Source: Pedobacter sp. Leaf41 (lineage in GTDB: Bacteria; Bacteroidota; Bacteroidia; Sphingobacteriales; Sphingobacteriaceae). From it: a DNA stretch of 64,000 nt. Shown piece by piece: positions 1 to 8,619 of this stretch. The notes beneath the pieces are model-generated. The model saw only the letters and a list, made by a program, of their open reading frames with translations. It had not been told where the DNA came from and made no database searches. The position numbers and the translations under genes are program-made. The stretch is taken from the NCBI RefSeq assembly GCF_001422545.1, contig NZ_LMLE01000012.1, positions 57,179 to 121,178 of the forward strand, in the 5' to 3' direction. The number at the start of each line of letters is the position of its first letter. Within the stretch, counting starts at the first letter, position 1.

Positions 1-169
1 CTAATGATCTTTTTTCTTCAGTTGAGACAGTTTTGAATTCTTCAAAAATTTCTTTGATAATTCCTTTACTGCCCAAATATTTGATACGAAATTGCTCCAG
101 TTCGTCAGCCTTTTCTGTTACGAAAGCATTTATCTTTTCCGAATATTGTGTTATTTTATCCTGCAACAT
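1..169 (-). CDS. pheS: Phenylalanine--tRNA ligase alpha subunit, N-terminal fragment
   Basis: This is the first 56 codons of a gene that runs off the left edge. The minus-strand reading begins MLQDKITQYSEKINAF and continues through a coiled-coil-like stretch to FRIKYLGSKG and IKEIFEEF. That is the N-terminal tRNA-binding helical arm of PheS, which is strongly conserved in Bacteroidota. The alpha subunit pairs with PheT to charge tRNA-Phe in the cytoplasm. The ATG at 169 is the only plausible start and fits the family's usual N terminus. The catalytic domain is outside the window. Confidence 0.9.
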   Translation of the reverse strand, partial: MLQDKITQYSEKINAFVTEKADELEQFRIKYLGSKGIIKEIFEEFKTVSTEEKRSL

Positions 170-266
170 GGCTTCAAATATACGGCAAATAATCTAAAAT
201 TTTAAGTGATAACGGGTTCAAATAATCAGTTTACAATATCATTATAAAAGAAAATGAACTCAAAAC

Positions 267-292
267 AAAAAAAGCCGCAATTAAGCAGCTTT
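267..292 (-). terminator. Rho-independent terminator of kbl
   Basis: Read on the minus strand, AAAGCTGC and GCGGCTTT form an 8-bp stem (one T-G wobble) with a 6-nt loop. Seven T residues follow. It lies just downstream of the kbl stop and before pheS. Confidence 0.75.
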
Positions 293-318
293 CTTAAATC
301 ATATAAAACTTATAGAAG

Positions 319-1506
319 TTAAATCACTCCTAATTCTTTACCAACTTTTGTAAAAGCAGCAATGGCTTTATCCAAGTGGTGTTGCTCATGACCTGCTGAG
401 AGCTGCACACGAATCCGGGCTTTACCTTGTGGAACTACAGGATAGAAAAATCCGATCACATAAATGCCTTCATCCAACATTTTTGCCGCAAACTCCTGTG
501 CTATTTTAGCATCGTAAAGCATTACCGGCACAATTGGGTGAAAACCTGGTTTGATATCAAAGCCAGCTTCAGTCATTTTTTGGCGGAAATATTTAGTGTT
601 GCTTTCCAGCTTATCTCTAAGCGATGTAGTTTCGCTCAACATATCCAGCACCGCAATTGATGCTCCTGCAATGGCAGGAGCTAAAGTATTGGAGAATAAA
701 TACGGACGGGAACGCTGACGCAACATATCAATAATTTCTTTTTTACCAGAAGTGAAACCGCCAGAAGCACCTCCCAACGCTTTTCCCAAGGTACCGGTGA
801 TGATATCAATCCGATCCATTACATTGAAATGCTCGTGCGTCCCTCTGCCAGTTTTACCAATAAATCCAGAACAGTGCGATTCATCAATCATGATCAACGC
901 TTCATATTTATCAGCCAGGTCAGCGATTTTGTCAAGGGGCGCTACTGATCCATCCATAGAAAAAGCACCATCAGTAACAATGATTCTATGTCTGCAATCT
1001 TTGGCAGCAATCAGTTGCTTCTCCAAATCTTCCATATCGGCATTTTTATATCGGAAACGCTGTGCTTTACACAAACGAACACCATCAATAATAGAAGCGT
1101 GGTTTAATTCATCAGAAATAATGGCATCTTCAGCATTAAATAAGGGCTCAAAAACACCTCCGTTGGCATCAAAGGCAGCAGCATATAAAATGGTATCTTC
1201 CGTACCTAAAAATTGAGATATTTTCGCTTCCAATTCCTTGTGAACATCCTGCGTTCCGCAGATAAAACGAACCGAAGACATCCCATAGCCATGATCATCA
1301 ATCGCTTTTTTTGCCGCCTCGATTACTTTAGGATGCGAAGAAAGACCCAGGTAGTTATTTGCACAAAAATTGATCACCTCTGCCCCGCCGCTTACTTTGA
1401 TATCGGCACCTTGTGGTGTTATGATTATTCGTTCGCGTTTAAACAACCCAGCGTTTTCTATTTCTTCAAGTTCTTTTTGGAGAACAGGTTTAAGTGTTTT
1501 ATACAT
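319..1506 (-). CDS. kbl: Glycine C-acetyltransferase (2-amino-3-ketobutyrate CoA ligase)
   Basis: A 395-residue PLP-dependent enzyme of the alpha-oxoamine synthase family. It splits 2-amino-3-ketobutyrate with CoA into glycine and acetyl-CoA, the second step of threonine breakdown. The PLP lysine is K242 in TGTLGKALGG, and the cofactor-binding DESHCSGFIG motif precedes it. Length and the N terminus MYKTLKPVLQKELEEI fit Kbl better than BioF or serine palmitoyltransferase. The reading frame stays open for 18 more codons to 1560, but the family begins at the ATG at 1506, so I chose that. No threonine dehydrogenase gene is visible nearby, and the gene appears to stand alone with its own terminator. 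Confidence 0.9.
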   Translation of the reverse strand: MYKTLKPVLQKELEEIENAGLFKRERIIITPQGADIKVSGGAEVINFCANNYLGLSSHPKVIEAAKKAIDDHGYGMSSVRFICGTQDVHKELEAKISQFLGTEDTILYAAAFDANGGVFEPLFNAEDAIISDELNHASIIDGVRLCKAQRFRYKNADMEDLEKQLIAAKDCRHRIIVTDGAFSMDGSVAPLDKIADLADKYEALIMIDESHCSGFIGKTGRGTHEHFNVMDRIDIITGTLGKALGGASGGFTSGKKEIIDMLRQRSRPYLFSNTLAPAIAGASIAVLDMLSETTSLRDKLESNTKYFRQKMTEAGFDIKPGFHPIVPVMLYDAKIAQEFAAKMLDEGIYVIGFFYPVVPQGKARIRVQLSAGHEQHHLDKAIAAFTKVGKELGVI

Positions 1507-1592
1507 GGCTTTTTTAATATTTTTTCGTTCTCCAAAGTTATAAAAAAAACTCCTTGACAACTTAAAACCACCTAGATTGCTTGTAACTATTT

Positions 1593-1628
1593 AAGCGCAA
1601 ACGTTTGATATTTTATCAAAATGCGCTT
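1593..1628. promoter_or_regulatory. Nested inverted repeat in kbl/DUF5686 divergent region, with a CAAACGTTTG core
   Basis: AAGCGCA (1593-1599) and TGCGCTT (1622-1628) are arms around a second pair, TTTGAT and ATCAAA. Within it, 1598-1607 is the palindrome CAAACGTTTG, whose central CG and flanks look like LacI-family operators. It lies between divergent genes, so an operator is likelier than a terminator. Regulator unknown. Confidence 0.35.
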
Positions 1629-1691
1629 TTATATTCTTCACACAAGATATCAAAAACGCTAAAAACTTATTTTTTATTCAACTTAACAAAC

Positions 1692-1722
1692 TTTAACACA
1701 CCACTATGTGTATAGTGTTAAA
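1692..1722. promoter_or_regulatory. Palindrome upstream of the DUF5686 gene
   Basis: CACTAT (1702-1707), loop GTGT, ATAGTG (1712-1717) is a perfect inverted repeat. Flanking TTTAACAC on the left and GTGTTAAA on the right extend the symmetry with a small bulge. It ends about 36 bp before the start codon at 1759, a position suited to an operator or 5' UTR hairpin. Confidence 0.3.
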
Positions 1723-1758
1723 ACTTATTCGATATTTATAGCTCACTAACTAATAAAC

Positions 1759-4206
1759 ATGACCCGACTTTGCGCACTCATCCTTCTTTGTAGTTTAACT
1801 CAGCTGGCAATAGCACAACAATATACGGTTAGCGGAACAATTAAGGATACAGGCGGACAACCAGTTCCTTTTGCATCAGTTTACATTAAAAATACCACTA
1901 CCGGAACATCGGCAAATGTTGATGGGAAATACGCTATTAAACTTCAAAAAGGTGATTATATCATAAGCTACCGTGCAGTTGGCTACAAACAACAGGATTA
2001 TAAAGTAAAGTTATCGGAAACCATTAATAACGACGTGATCCTGGCCTCAGAAAGTTATACCCTTGAAAATGTGACCATTAAAGGTAATGCCGAAGACCCG
2101 GCATTTGAGATTATTAGAAAAGCCATAAAGCAGCGCAAAATACATTTGGAAGAGGTAAAAGCCTTTACCTGCGATGTTTATATTAAGGGCGTACAAAAGT
2201 TAAAAGGCGCACCCAAGAAATTTATGGGAAGAGATATTCAAAAGGTTATGGAATTGGATTCGAACCGACAAGGGATTCTTTACCTCTCTGAATCAAACAG
2301 TAAATTTAGTTTCCGCAGACCTAATGATGTTCATGAAGAGATGATTTCTTCGAAAGTGGCCGGAAGAAATAATGCTTTCAGTTTCAACAAGGCTTCTGAT
2401 TTAATTATCAATTTTTATGATAATTATCTACTGGAAAACAAGCTCAGTGCAAGAGGTTTTATTTCGCCTATTGCAGATAATGCCCTGTTTTATTACAAAT
2501 ATAAGCTGGTTGGCGAATCGAAAGAAAACGGCGAATTGATCCATAAAATTCAAGTGATTCCACGAAGGGAGAACGATCCTGTTTTTAGAGGCTACATTTA
2601 TATTATAGATGAAAGCTGGAGAATTTACAATACGGATGTTTACCTGACGGAGAAATCTGGCATCAATTTTATCGACACGCTAAATATTAATCAGCAATTC
2701 ACGAAAGTCAAAGACACTTACATGCCAACGAACATCAATTTTCAATTCGCCGGCAGCGTTTTAGGGTTTAAACTTGCAGGCTATTTTGTCGGCGTTTACA
2801 GCAATTATGATCTCGACCCTAAGTTCCCTAAAGACCGTTTCAATGGAGAAATATTAAAAATCACCAAATCGGTGAATAAAAAAGATTCCCTTTACTGGAT
2901 CAATAATCGCCCTATTCCATTGACTCCCGATGAGCAGGTAAACTATATCAAAAAAGACAGTATCGCGAAGCGGAAAGAGTCGAAAGTTTATTTGGATTCG
3001 TTGGAGAAAGAGAACAATGAGTTTAAGATCACTAAATTATTACTCAGGGGCTATAGCCAGAACGATCGCTATCATAAACAGTATTTAAGTTTTGATCCTG
3101 TTTTAAAATCCATCTTTTATAATACCGTGGAGGGATTTGCCATTAAATATGGAGTAACTTATCGACAGGATTTCGAAAACAGACGTTCCTATTCCATCAG
3201 ACCGGAGCTGAGATACGGTTTTGCCAACAAAAAGTTAACCGGAAGCTTAACCGGAAATTATTATTACGATCCATTGAAACGTGCCTCTTTTGGCGGCTCT
3301 TTCGGTAACGGAATTTTTGATTTAAACAACCTGGGTTCGATGACCCCCCTGGGAAATACCATTAACTCTTTACTTTACGAAAAGAATTTCCCGAAATTTT
3401 ACGAAAAAAGCTTTGTGAGTTTATATACCACAAGAGAGTTGGCCAGCGGCTTACAGGCCAGTTTAAGTGCAGATTATAGTAAAAGCAACACCTTAACCAA
3501 CAGCACAGATTTTAAGTTTTTTGATGCGAAAGACAGGGAGTTTACCTCTAACAATCCATTCTCTCCAAATGCAGAAATACCACTTTTCCCTACCTATAAA
3601 TCATTTAGCGCAACGGCAAGTTTAACCTATACCATCGGACAAAAATACATTACCCGCCCTGATGGAAAGTTTTATACCGAATCTAACTTCCCTAAAATTA
3701 CGGTGTTGTATAAAAAAGGATTTAATGGTGTTTTCGGTAGCGATATTGATTATGATTTTGCTAAAGTTGAAATAGCGCAAGACCGGATAGGTTTAGGTTT
3801 ATGGGGTTATACTTCCTTCCTTGTTGGTGCCGGAAAATTCCTGAATAATGACAAGGTTTATTACCCGGAATACAAACATTTTGCCGGTAACATTTCTACC
3901 ATCTTCCCACCAAACTTAAGGAAGTTTCAGTACCTCGATTTCTATCAGTTTAGCACCAATCAACAATATTTTGAAGCCCATGTTGAGCACAATTTTGCAG
4001 GCTTTTTCTTAAATAAAGTGCCATTATTACGCAAAGCGAAGCTTGAGGAATTTATTGGTGGAGGCTATTTATCATCACCTGAAAAAAGAAATTACAAGGA
4101 ATTTTACTTCGGTATACAACGATTGGTACTCAGAGTGAGTTATGGCTTTGCTTATGATGGCCCAACAAAATTAACGCAAGGATTTAGAATAGCGTACGGT
4201 TTTTAA
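1759..4206 (+). CDS. DUF5686 family outer-membrane protein with carboxypeptidase-like regulatory domain
   Basis: 815 residues. Residues 1-19 are a signal peptide ending in LAIA before QQ. Residues about 22-100 form a carboxypeptidase-D-regulatory-like beta-sandwich (VSGTIKDTGGQPVPFASVYI, then NVDGKYAIKL), as in many Bacteroidota surface proteins. The remainder fits the DUF5686 family, a large beta-rich region with many alternating Y/F residues and a C terminus ending in an aromatic residue (RIAYGF), typical of an outer-membrane barrel. The exact function of DUF5686 proteins is not established; TonB plug motifs are absent. The gene is monocistronic, with a terminator directly downstream. The start ATG directly precedes the signal peptide. 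Confidence 0.8.
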   Translation: MTRLCALILLCSLTQLAIAQQYTVSGTIKDTGGQPVPFASVYIKNTTTGTSANVDGKYAIKLQKGDYIISYRAVGYKQQDYKVKLSETINNDVILASESYTLENVTIKGNAEDPAFEIIRKAIKQRKIHLEEVKAFTCDVYIKGVQKLKGAPKKFMGRDIQKVMELDSNRQGILYLSESNSKFSFRRPNDVHEEMISSKVAGRNNAFSFNKASDLIINFYDNYLLENKLSARGFISPIADNALFYYKYKLVGESKENGELIHKIQVIPRRENDPVFRGYIYIIDESWRIYNTDVYLTEKSGINFIDTLNINQQFTKVKDTYMPTNINFQFAGSVLGFKLAGYFVGVYSNYDLDPKFPKDRFNGEILKITKSVNKKDSLYWINNRPIPLTPDEQVNYIKKDSIAKRKESKVYLDSLEKENNEFKITKLLLRGYSQNDRYHKQYLSFDPVLKSIFYNTVEGFAIKYGVTYRQDFENRRSYSIRPELRYGFANKKLTGSLTGNYYYDPLKRASFGGSFGNGIFDLNNLGSMTPLGNTINSLLYEKNFPKFYEKSFVSLYTTRELASGLQASLSADYSKSNTLTNSTDFKFFDAKDREFTSNNPFSPNAEIPLFPTYKSFSATASLTYTIGQKYITRPDGKFYTESNFPKITVLYKKGFNGVFGSDIDYDFAKVEIAQDRIGLGLWGYTSFLVGAGKFLNNDKVYYPEYKHFAGNISTIFPPNLRKFQYLDFYQFSTNQQYFEAHVEHNFAGFFLNKVPLLRKAKLEEFIGGGYLSSPEKRNYKEFYFGIQRLVLRVSYGFAYDGPTKLTQGFRIAYGF

Positions 4207-4211
4207 AAGGT

Positions 4212-4250
4212 AAGAGGTTGCAGGAAAACCTGCAACCTTTGCCTTTTTTT
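4212..4250 (+). terminator. Rho-independent terminator after the DUF5686 gene
   Basis: GGTTGCAGG (4216-4224) and CCTGCAACC (4229-4237) make a perfect 9-bp stem with loop AAAA. A T-rich tract ending in seven Ts follows. Confidence 0.85.
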
Positions 4251-4252
4251 AT

Positions 4253-4260
4253 TATCTTTG
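4253..4260 (+). promoter_or_regulatory. Candidate -7 element of trhO
   Basis: TATCTTTG matches the Bacteroidota -7 consensus TAnnTTTG and lies 40 bp upstream of the trhO ATG. A -33 TTTG at the usual distance is not evident, so the call rests on one box. Confidence 0.4.
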
Positions 4261-4300
4261 CCCCGCTTTAAACGCCGTTTGCAACGGTATCAACAGCGTT

Positions 4301-5254
4301 ATGAAAAAATATCAAACACTACTTTACTATTGCTATAGTCACATAGCAGAGGCAGAACAATTTGCTGCCGATCACCTTAAATTTTGTAAATCATTGGATT
4401 TAGTTGGCCGTATCATAGTGGCTGATGAAGGTTTAAATGGCACTGTTTCTGGCAGCCCCGAATCGTGTGAGGCTTACATGAAAGCCATCCATGCGGATGA
4501 GCGTTTTGCGAAAACAGAATTTAAAATTGATGAGGTGGAAGAACCATCTTTCCTGAAAATGCATTGCCGTTATAAATCGGAGATTGTTCATTCTGGTTTA
4601 CGCGATACTTCAATCATCAATCCAAATGAGAAAACAGGAAAACATCTGGAACCTACAGAATTCATGAAAATGAAGGATGATGAAGATGTGGTCATTCTAG
4701 ATGTTCGCTCAAATTATGAGCATAATTTAGGGAAGTTTAAAAATGCTATTACCCTTGATATTGAAAATTTCAGAGATTTTCCGGATCAGATTAACCAGCT
4801 CGCCCAATATAAAGACAAAAAGATTTTAACCTATTGCACCGGCGGTATTAAGTGTGAGAAAGCTTCTGCGCTGTTGCTGCATCATGGTTTTAATGATGTG
4901 TATCAATTGCATGGTGGGATCATCAAATATGGCAAGGAAGCTGGCGGAAAGGATTTTGAAGGCAAATGTTATGTTTTCGATAACCGTATTGCCGTGGATG
5001 TGAATCAGGTAAATCCAACGGTCGTTTCAGTTTGTTATAACTGTGGAAAAACCACACCTAAAATGATCAACTGCGCTAATCCAGAGTGCAATGAGCACAT
5101 TACGCAGTGCGATGAATGCGGCGAAGAATTACAAGGATGTTGTTCAACAGCCTGCACTACGAATCCGCGTAGACGGCCTTATGATGGAACCGGATACTAT
5201 GTAAAAGTACCACAACCGGTTGCTAAAAAGATAGCGGAAACATCAGTAGTTTAA
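4301..5254 (+). CDS. trhO: tRNA uridine(34) hydroxylase, rhodanese family
   Basis: 317 residues. TrhO (YceA) uses O2 to hydroxylate U34 of certain tRNAs, giving 5-hydroxyuridine. The N-terminal about 95 residues are the acylphosphatase-like domain (YYCYSHIAEAEQFAADH). The rhodanese domain follows, with the loop YCTGGIKCEKAS and the conserved Cys at residue 179. The C terminus has clustered cysteines (CYNCGK, CANPEC, CDECGEELQGCC), a probable zinc-binding tail usual for this family. Length is close to Bacillus and E. coli homologues. The ATG at 4301 gives the expected family N terminus. It is a single-gene unit. Confidence 0.9.
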   Translation: MKKYQTLLYYCYSHIAEAEQFAADHLKFCKSLDLVGRIIVADEGLNGTVSGSPESCEAYMKAIHADERFAKTEFKIDEVEEPSFLKMHCRYKSEIVHSGLRDTSIINPNEKTGKHLEPTEFMKMKDDEDVVILDVRSNYEHNLGKFKNAITLDIENFRDFPDQINQLAQYKDKKILTYCTGGIKCEKASALLLHHGFNDVYQLHGGIIKYGKEAGGKDFEGKCYVFDNRIAVDVNQVNPTVVSVCYNCGKTTPKMINCANPECNEHITQCDECGEELQGCCSTACTTNPRRRPYDGTGYYVKVPQPVAKKIAETSVV

Positions 5255-5332
5255 TTTAACTGTTCTTTACTTTATAATTGATTATCATAACCTTTATTTC
5301 GTAAGTTTTTGTGGCGGTATCATAACAACCGA

Positions 5333-5405
5333 ATGTCATCCTGAGCCTGTCGAAAGACGCATTAAATTGTTTGAAATAGCGTTTCGACAAGCTTAACGTG
5401 ACAAT
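5333..5405. repeat. REP-like palindromic repeat
   Basis: The left arm reads TGTCATCCTGAGCCTGTCGA, and the reverse complement of the right arm reads TTGTCACGTTAAGCTTGTCG. The arms flank a short AT-rich spacer and end in GCG/CGC next to it. The core GTCATCCTGAGC..GTCGAA recurs in an in-gene copy at 32874-32909. It has the look of a dispersed REP/BIME-like element of Bacteroidota intergenic DNA. Confidence 0.7.
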
Positions 5406-5565
5406 GTCTGCGGCGAATTGATTTATAATACAGCCACCGAAAATAATACAAGCGCAGGTATATTCCACCGCTTTATTCTGTGCTTTTTTGATTTTGATGA
5501 ACTTCGTTTTGACCAAACTACTATCAGGTTTGATTGAGTCAACATGATCATCGAATTACTAATGG

Positions 5566-5620
5566 TTTGTCCCTTCCTGAAAAAAAATTACATAGAAAAT
5601 TTTTTTTAGGAGGGGACAAA
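5566..5620 (+). promoter_or_regulatory. Long near-perfect hairpin upstream of the polysaccharide locus
   Basis: TTTGTCCC (5566-5573) pairs with GGGACAAA (5613-5620). The stem continues inward through TTCCT/AGGAG and a run of As against a run of Ts. That gives about 22 paired bases around a short loop. It could end trhO transcription, act as an attenuator for the locus, or be a remnant mobile repeat. There is no T-tract after the right arm on the plus strand. Confidence 0.55.
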
Positions 5621-5709
5621 GCCTGTAACAAGATGAACAGAAATAAGTACGGGAGACCACAAAAATAATGTCTTTTAAAAAATACCGCGTATCTTTATAA
5701 CTTTATCTT

Positions 5710-8139
5710 TTGGTCCCAAACAATCTAAAACAGTATACATTGACAGAGTTAGTTCAAGAGAACAAGGCTGTAAGCCAAAGTATTGATTTCTATAAAATCT
5801 TCAGGGTATTTTTGAGTCGTTGGTATTGGGTTGCTTTTACCGTAACCGTTGCACTTTGCGGGGCATGGCTTTATTTATGGTACACCCCTCCTATTTATCA
5901 GACCGGTGCATCATTAAAATTAGAAGATAGCAACCCTGCTATTAGCACAGGTGGCCAGGCAGCCATGCAAAATTATAACTACACCGACAAAATACAGGCA
6001 GAGAGTTTTACCATTCGCAGCAATGAGGTAATTGCAAATGCTGTTAAAACACTTGATTATAAAATTAGCTATTACCTGAAAGGCCGTGTGAGAACGACAG
6101 AGCTTTACCCAAATGTGCCTTTCGTTATCGAAATTATTAAGCAAGACAGCGTAAATTTTGGCAGATCACTATATTCTGTTAAAGGAATTGACAATCAGAG
6201 TTTTCAAATTTCTTCGGCTGATAACGAGGATGCAAAATCTATTTTAAAATACGGTCAGCGCATAGATATGGGAAATATGACCTTTCGGATTAAAGATAAA
6301 ATCCCGGTTAACAGCACCTATCAATTCAAATTTAATAGCAAAGAAGATTTTATTGGTCGTGCAATGGGCGGCTTAAACATAGGCGAAGCTGCCCGTTTTA
6401 CCAACGTAATGAGCTTAAGCCAAACAGATGCCAATGCCGTTTTTGCTGCAGATATCTTAAATGCGATCATGAAGGAATACGTGAAGTATGATGTAATTCA
6501 GCGAAGAAGATCAGCCAGGCAAACAGTAGATTTTATTGACAATCAACTCGGTTTTATCAATACCGAGGCAGGAAAATCAGGCAGTACGCTAGCCAATTAT
6601 AAAACACAAAATAAGATGGTCGACATGAGTTCCTCTACTGCGATGACAGTTGGGAAACTTGCAGACTTTGAAAAACAGAAAACAGAACTCAACCTTAAAT
6701 TGCTGGGCATTAAACAGCTGGAAGAACAGATCAACAACAACAGAAATAAAGTAGAAATTGGGGTTGATTTAGAAGGCGATTTAAGTACAGGTTTAGGTGC
6801 ACTGGTTACGCAGCTCAACACATTACTCGCTAACAGGGAAATAAAGCTTAATCAATTTAACCCCGAATCTCAACCCGTTAAACAGGTAGAGCAACAGATT
6901 GCTAATGTAAAATCGGGCATTAGAAGCAGCATCCAGGGCATGCGTAAAAATAACGAGGCCACTATCCGCTACATCGATAATCAGATTGCTGGGGTTACCC
7001 AAAGCATGAGCACAATCCCGGTAAAGGAGCAAAACTTTGTGAAACTGCAAACCAACTTCGAAGTAAACAATAAGGTAAGGTCTTATTTATCAGAAAAGAA
7101 ACTTGAAGCGGAGATGAATGCCGCGGCTATTGTTCCAGGTGCATCCATTGTAAACCCGGCCTACCCTTCTTACTATGCCATTTCTCCAAATAGCAGCAAA
7201 GCTTACAGCACAGCACTTATGCTGGGTTTGGCCTCGGGTTTTGGCTTGATTTTATTGGTTCGTTTTTTAAACCCATACATTTACGATAAGGAAACTGTTG
7301 AAGGATTAACGCATACGCCTATTATTGGTGTGATCCGCAAATTTCCGGATTATATAGATCAGGATAGCAGACAAGCACTTTCTTTATCAAAACCCAAATC
7401 TGTTTTTGCAGAATCGGTGAGATCAGTTCGAACGAATTTAAGTTTTCTGGCGAGCCACAAGGCCAGCAAGGTGATTTGTATCACTTCAGAAATTTCAGGA
7501 GAAGGGAAATCATTCGTTACGATTAACCTTGCCAGTACTTTAGCGTTAATAGAGAAAAGGGTGATCCTGGTTGCAGCCGATTTGCGTAAATCTAAATTGC
7601 ATAAGGCTTTTGGAAGCGATAATAAGAAAGGGTTAAGTTCATTGCTCTCTGGTCAAACTACCTTAGAAGAGGTGATGATTCATGATAAAGTTCATCATAT
7701 CGATTTTATTCCTTCCGGACCTGTCCCTCCAAATCCTTCAGAATTACTGCACACTGCGGCCATGAAAGATTTACTGAAAAAACTGGAAGCCGATTACGAT
7801 TATGTTCTGGTGGATACCGCACCGGTTGGTTTGGTGTCTGACGCCATTCCATTAATCCGGTCTTCTGATATTAACTTGTTTGTGATTCGTTCTGGAGTTT
7901 CACAACAAAGAGCCGCTAATATTCCCGAACGCTTATCGAGAGAATATGGATTGAGTAATTTAGCGATCATTTTAAATGCATTTGGCGATGATGCGCTTTA
8001 CGCTAACTATTATACAACAGATTATTCTCGTGGCGGCGGCAACAGCACCTACTACTATTCCGATTATTCCGGATATTCAGGTTCTGGATATTACGATGAC
8101 GAAAATAGAAAGTGGTGGATGTTTTGGAAGAAAAAGTAG
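5710..8139 (+). CDS. Polysaccharide co-polymerase with BY-kinase domain (Wzc/GumC type)
   Basis: 809-residue inner-membrane tyrosine autokinase that controls chain length and export of surface polysaccharide. It has TM1 at about 39-58, a Wzz/GNVR periplasmic region with coiled coils to about 490, and TM2 at about 497-517. The cytoplasmic kinase has Walker A GEGKS (597-601), Walker A' with D624 (VAADLRK) and Walker B LVDTAP around D702. The last 45 residues are very rich in tyrosine (STYYYSDYSGYSG), the usual autophosphorylation cluster. The start is TTG, directly downstream of an in-frame stop; no ATG fits better. It is the first gene of the locus and is followed by a 480-bp leader before the antiterminator gene. 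Confidence 0.9.
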   Translation: MVPNNLKQYTLTELVQENKAVSQSIDFYKIFRVFLSRWYWVAFTVTVALCGAWLYLWYTPPIYQTGASLKLEDSNPAISTGGQAAMQNYNYTDKIQAESFTIRSNEVIANAVKTLDYKISYYLKGRVRTTELYPNVPFVIEIIKQDSVNFGRSLYSVKGIDNQSFQISSADNEDAKSILKYGQRIDMGNMTFRIKDKIPVNSTYQFKFNSKEDFIGRAMGGLNIGEAARFTNVMSLSQTDANAVFAADILNAIMKEYVKYDVIQRRRSARQTVDFIDNQLGFINTEAGKSGSTLANYKTQNKMVDMSSSTAMTVGKLADFEKQKTELNLKLLGIKQLEEQINNNRNKVEIGVDLEGDLSTGLGALVTQLNTLLANREIKLNQFNPESQPVKQVEQQIANVKSGIRSSIQGMRKNNEATIRYIDNQIAGVTQSMSTIPVKEQNFVKLQTNFEVNNKVRSYLSEKKLEAEMNAAAIVPGASIVNPAYPSYYAISPNSSKAYSTALMLGLASGFGLILLVRFLNPYIYDKETVEGLTHTPIIGVIRKFPDYIDQDSRQALSLSKPKSVFAESVRSVRTNLSFLASHKASKVICITSEISGEGKSFVTINLASTLALIEKRVILVAADLRKSKLHKAFGSDNKKGLSSLLSGQTTLEEVMIHDKVHHIDFIPSGPVPPNPSELLHTAAMKDLLKKLEADYDYVLVDTAPVGLVSDAIPLIRSSDINLFVIRSGVSQQRAANIPERLSREYGLSNLAIILNAFGDDALYANYYTTDYSRGGGNSTYYYSDYSGYSGSGYYDDENRKWWMFWKKK

Positions 8140-8619
8140 TTCGAGGTCTAATGAAGATTTTTTGGTAACCAGACCGATTGGAATTGCACAATGAAAAACA
8201 ATCCGTGGTTAGATAAAAGAAATCTAAGCGCTGTTTATCCACACCAATCTATTGGCATGTTTTCAGCAAGATACTTTCTTTTGCAATTAGGTTAATCTGG
8301 TTTTAACGAAATCGATCAATAATCCAGAAATATTAATTGACATTTAGCAATAATATAAGAAGAAAAAAAGCGGTTTTAAAATTAGAATTGAGTAGTTTTG
8401 ATTCTATATTGCTCCTGACAAATTAAAATTTATAAACCACAATCTCATTGATGATTGCTCGTCCCATTTGGTTAAATTTTTCTTATATCTACAAATTAAG
8501 AACCCTTGTAGTTTTCTTACAAGGACAATCTTTTACCTATTCTGTTTTTTTTATCATAGCTTCCAATAAGCGGGATCAACTCTCCAAGATGATCGGAACT
8601 TTTAATCTTGATTTTGCTT
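8140..8619. other. 480-bp leader between the BY-kinase gene and the UpxY-like gene
   Basis: AT-rich and without a convincing gene. TAGTTTTG at 8393-8400 matches the TAnnTTTG -7 box and would give a leader of about 210 nt for the antiterminator gene, but no -33 TTTG is properly spaced. A small perfect hairpin lies at 8504-8524. Confidence 0.4.
8504..8524 (+). promoter_or_regulatory. Hairpin in the leader of the UpxY-like gene
   Basis: CCTTGTA (8504-8510) and TACAAGG (8518-8524) form a perfect 7-bp stem with a 7-nt loop. A T-rich stretch (CTTTTACC) follows after 6 nt. It may be an attenuator or simply a leader structure. Confidence 0.3.

Larger units (their letters stand above)
5255..5709. other. 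455-bp intergenic region before the polysaccharide locus
   Basis: No convincing gene. It holds a 73-bp palindromic REP-like element (5333-5405) and a long hairpin (5566-5620), listed separately. A minus-strand open frame at 5256-5516 merely reads through the repeat and has no family features. The presumed promoter of the polysaccharide locus should lie between the hairpin and 5710; TATCTTTA at 5690-5697 is an imperfect -7 box. Confidence 0.6.

Noticed and set aside
319..1506. BioF (8-amino-7-oxononanoate synthase) for the alpha-oxoamine synthase gene
   Set aside because: N terminus, length and motifs fit Kbl; no biotin genes are nearby.
5256..5516. 86-residue minus-strand frame after trhO
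   Set aside because: Its sequence (LSLSKR, FDRLRMT) is a translation of the palindromic repeat, not a family.
8191..8295. 34-residue open frame in the leader of the UpxY-like gene
   Set aside because: Starts at an ATG but shows no conserved motif, RBS or coding bias; likely chance.
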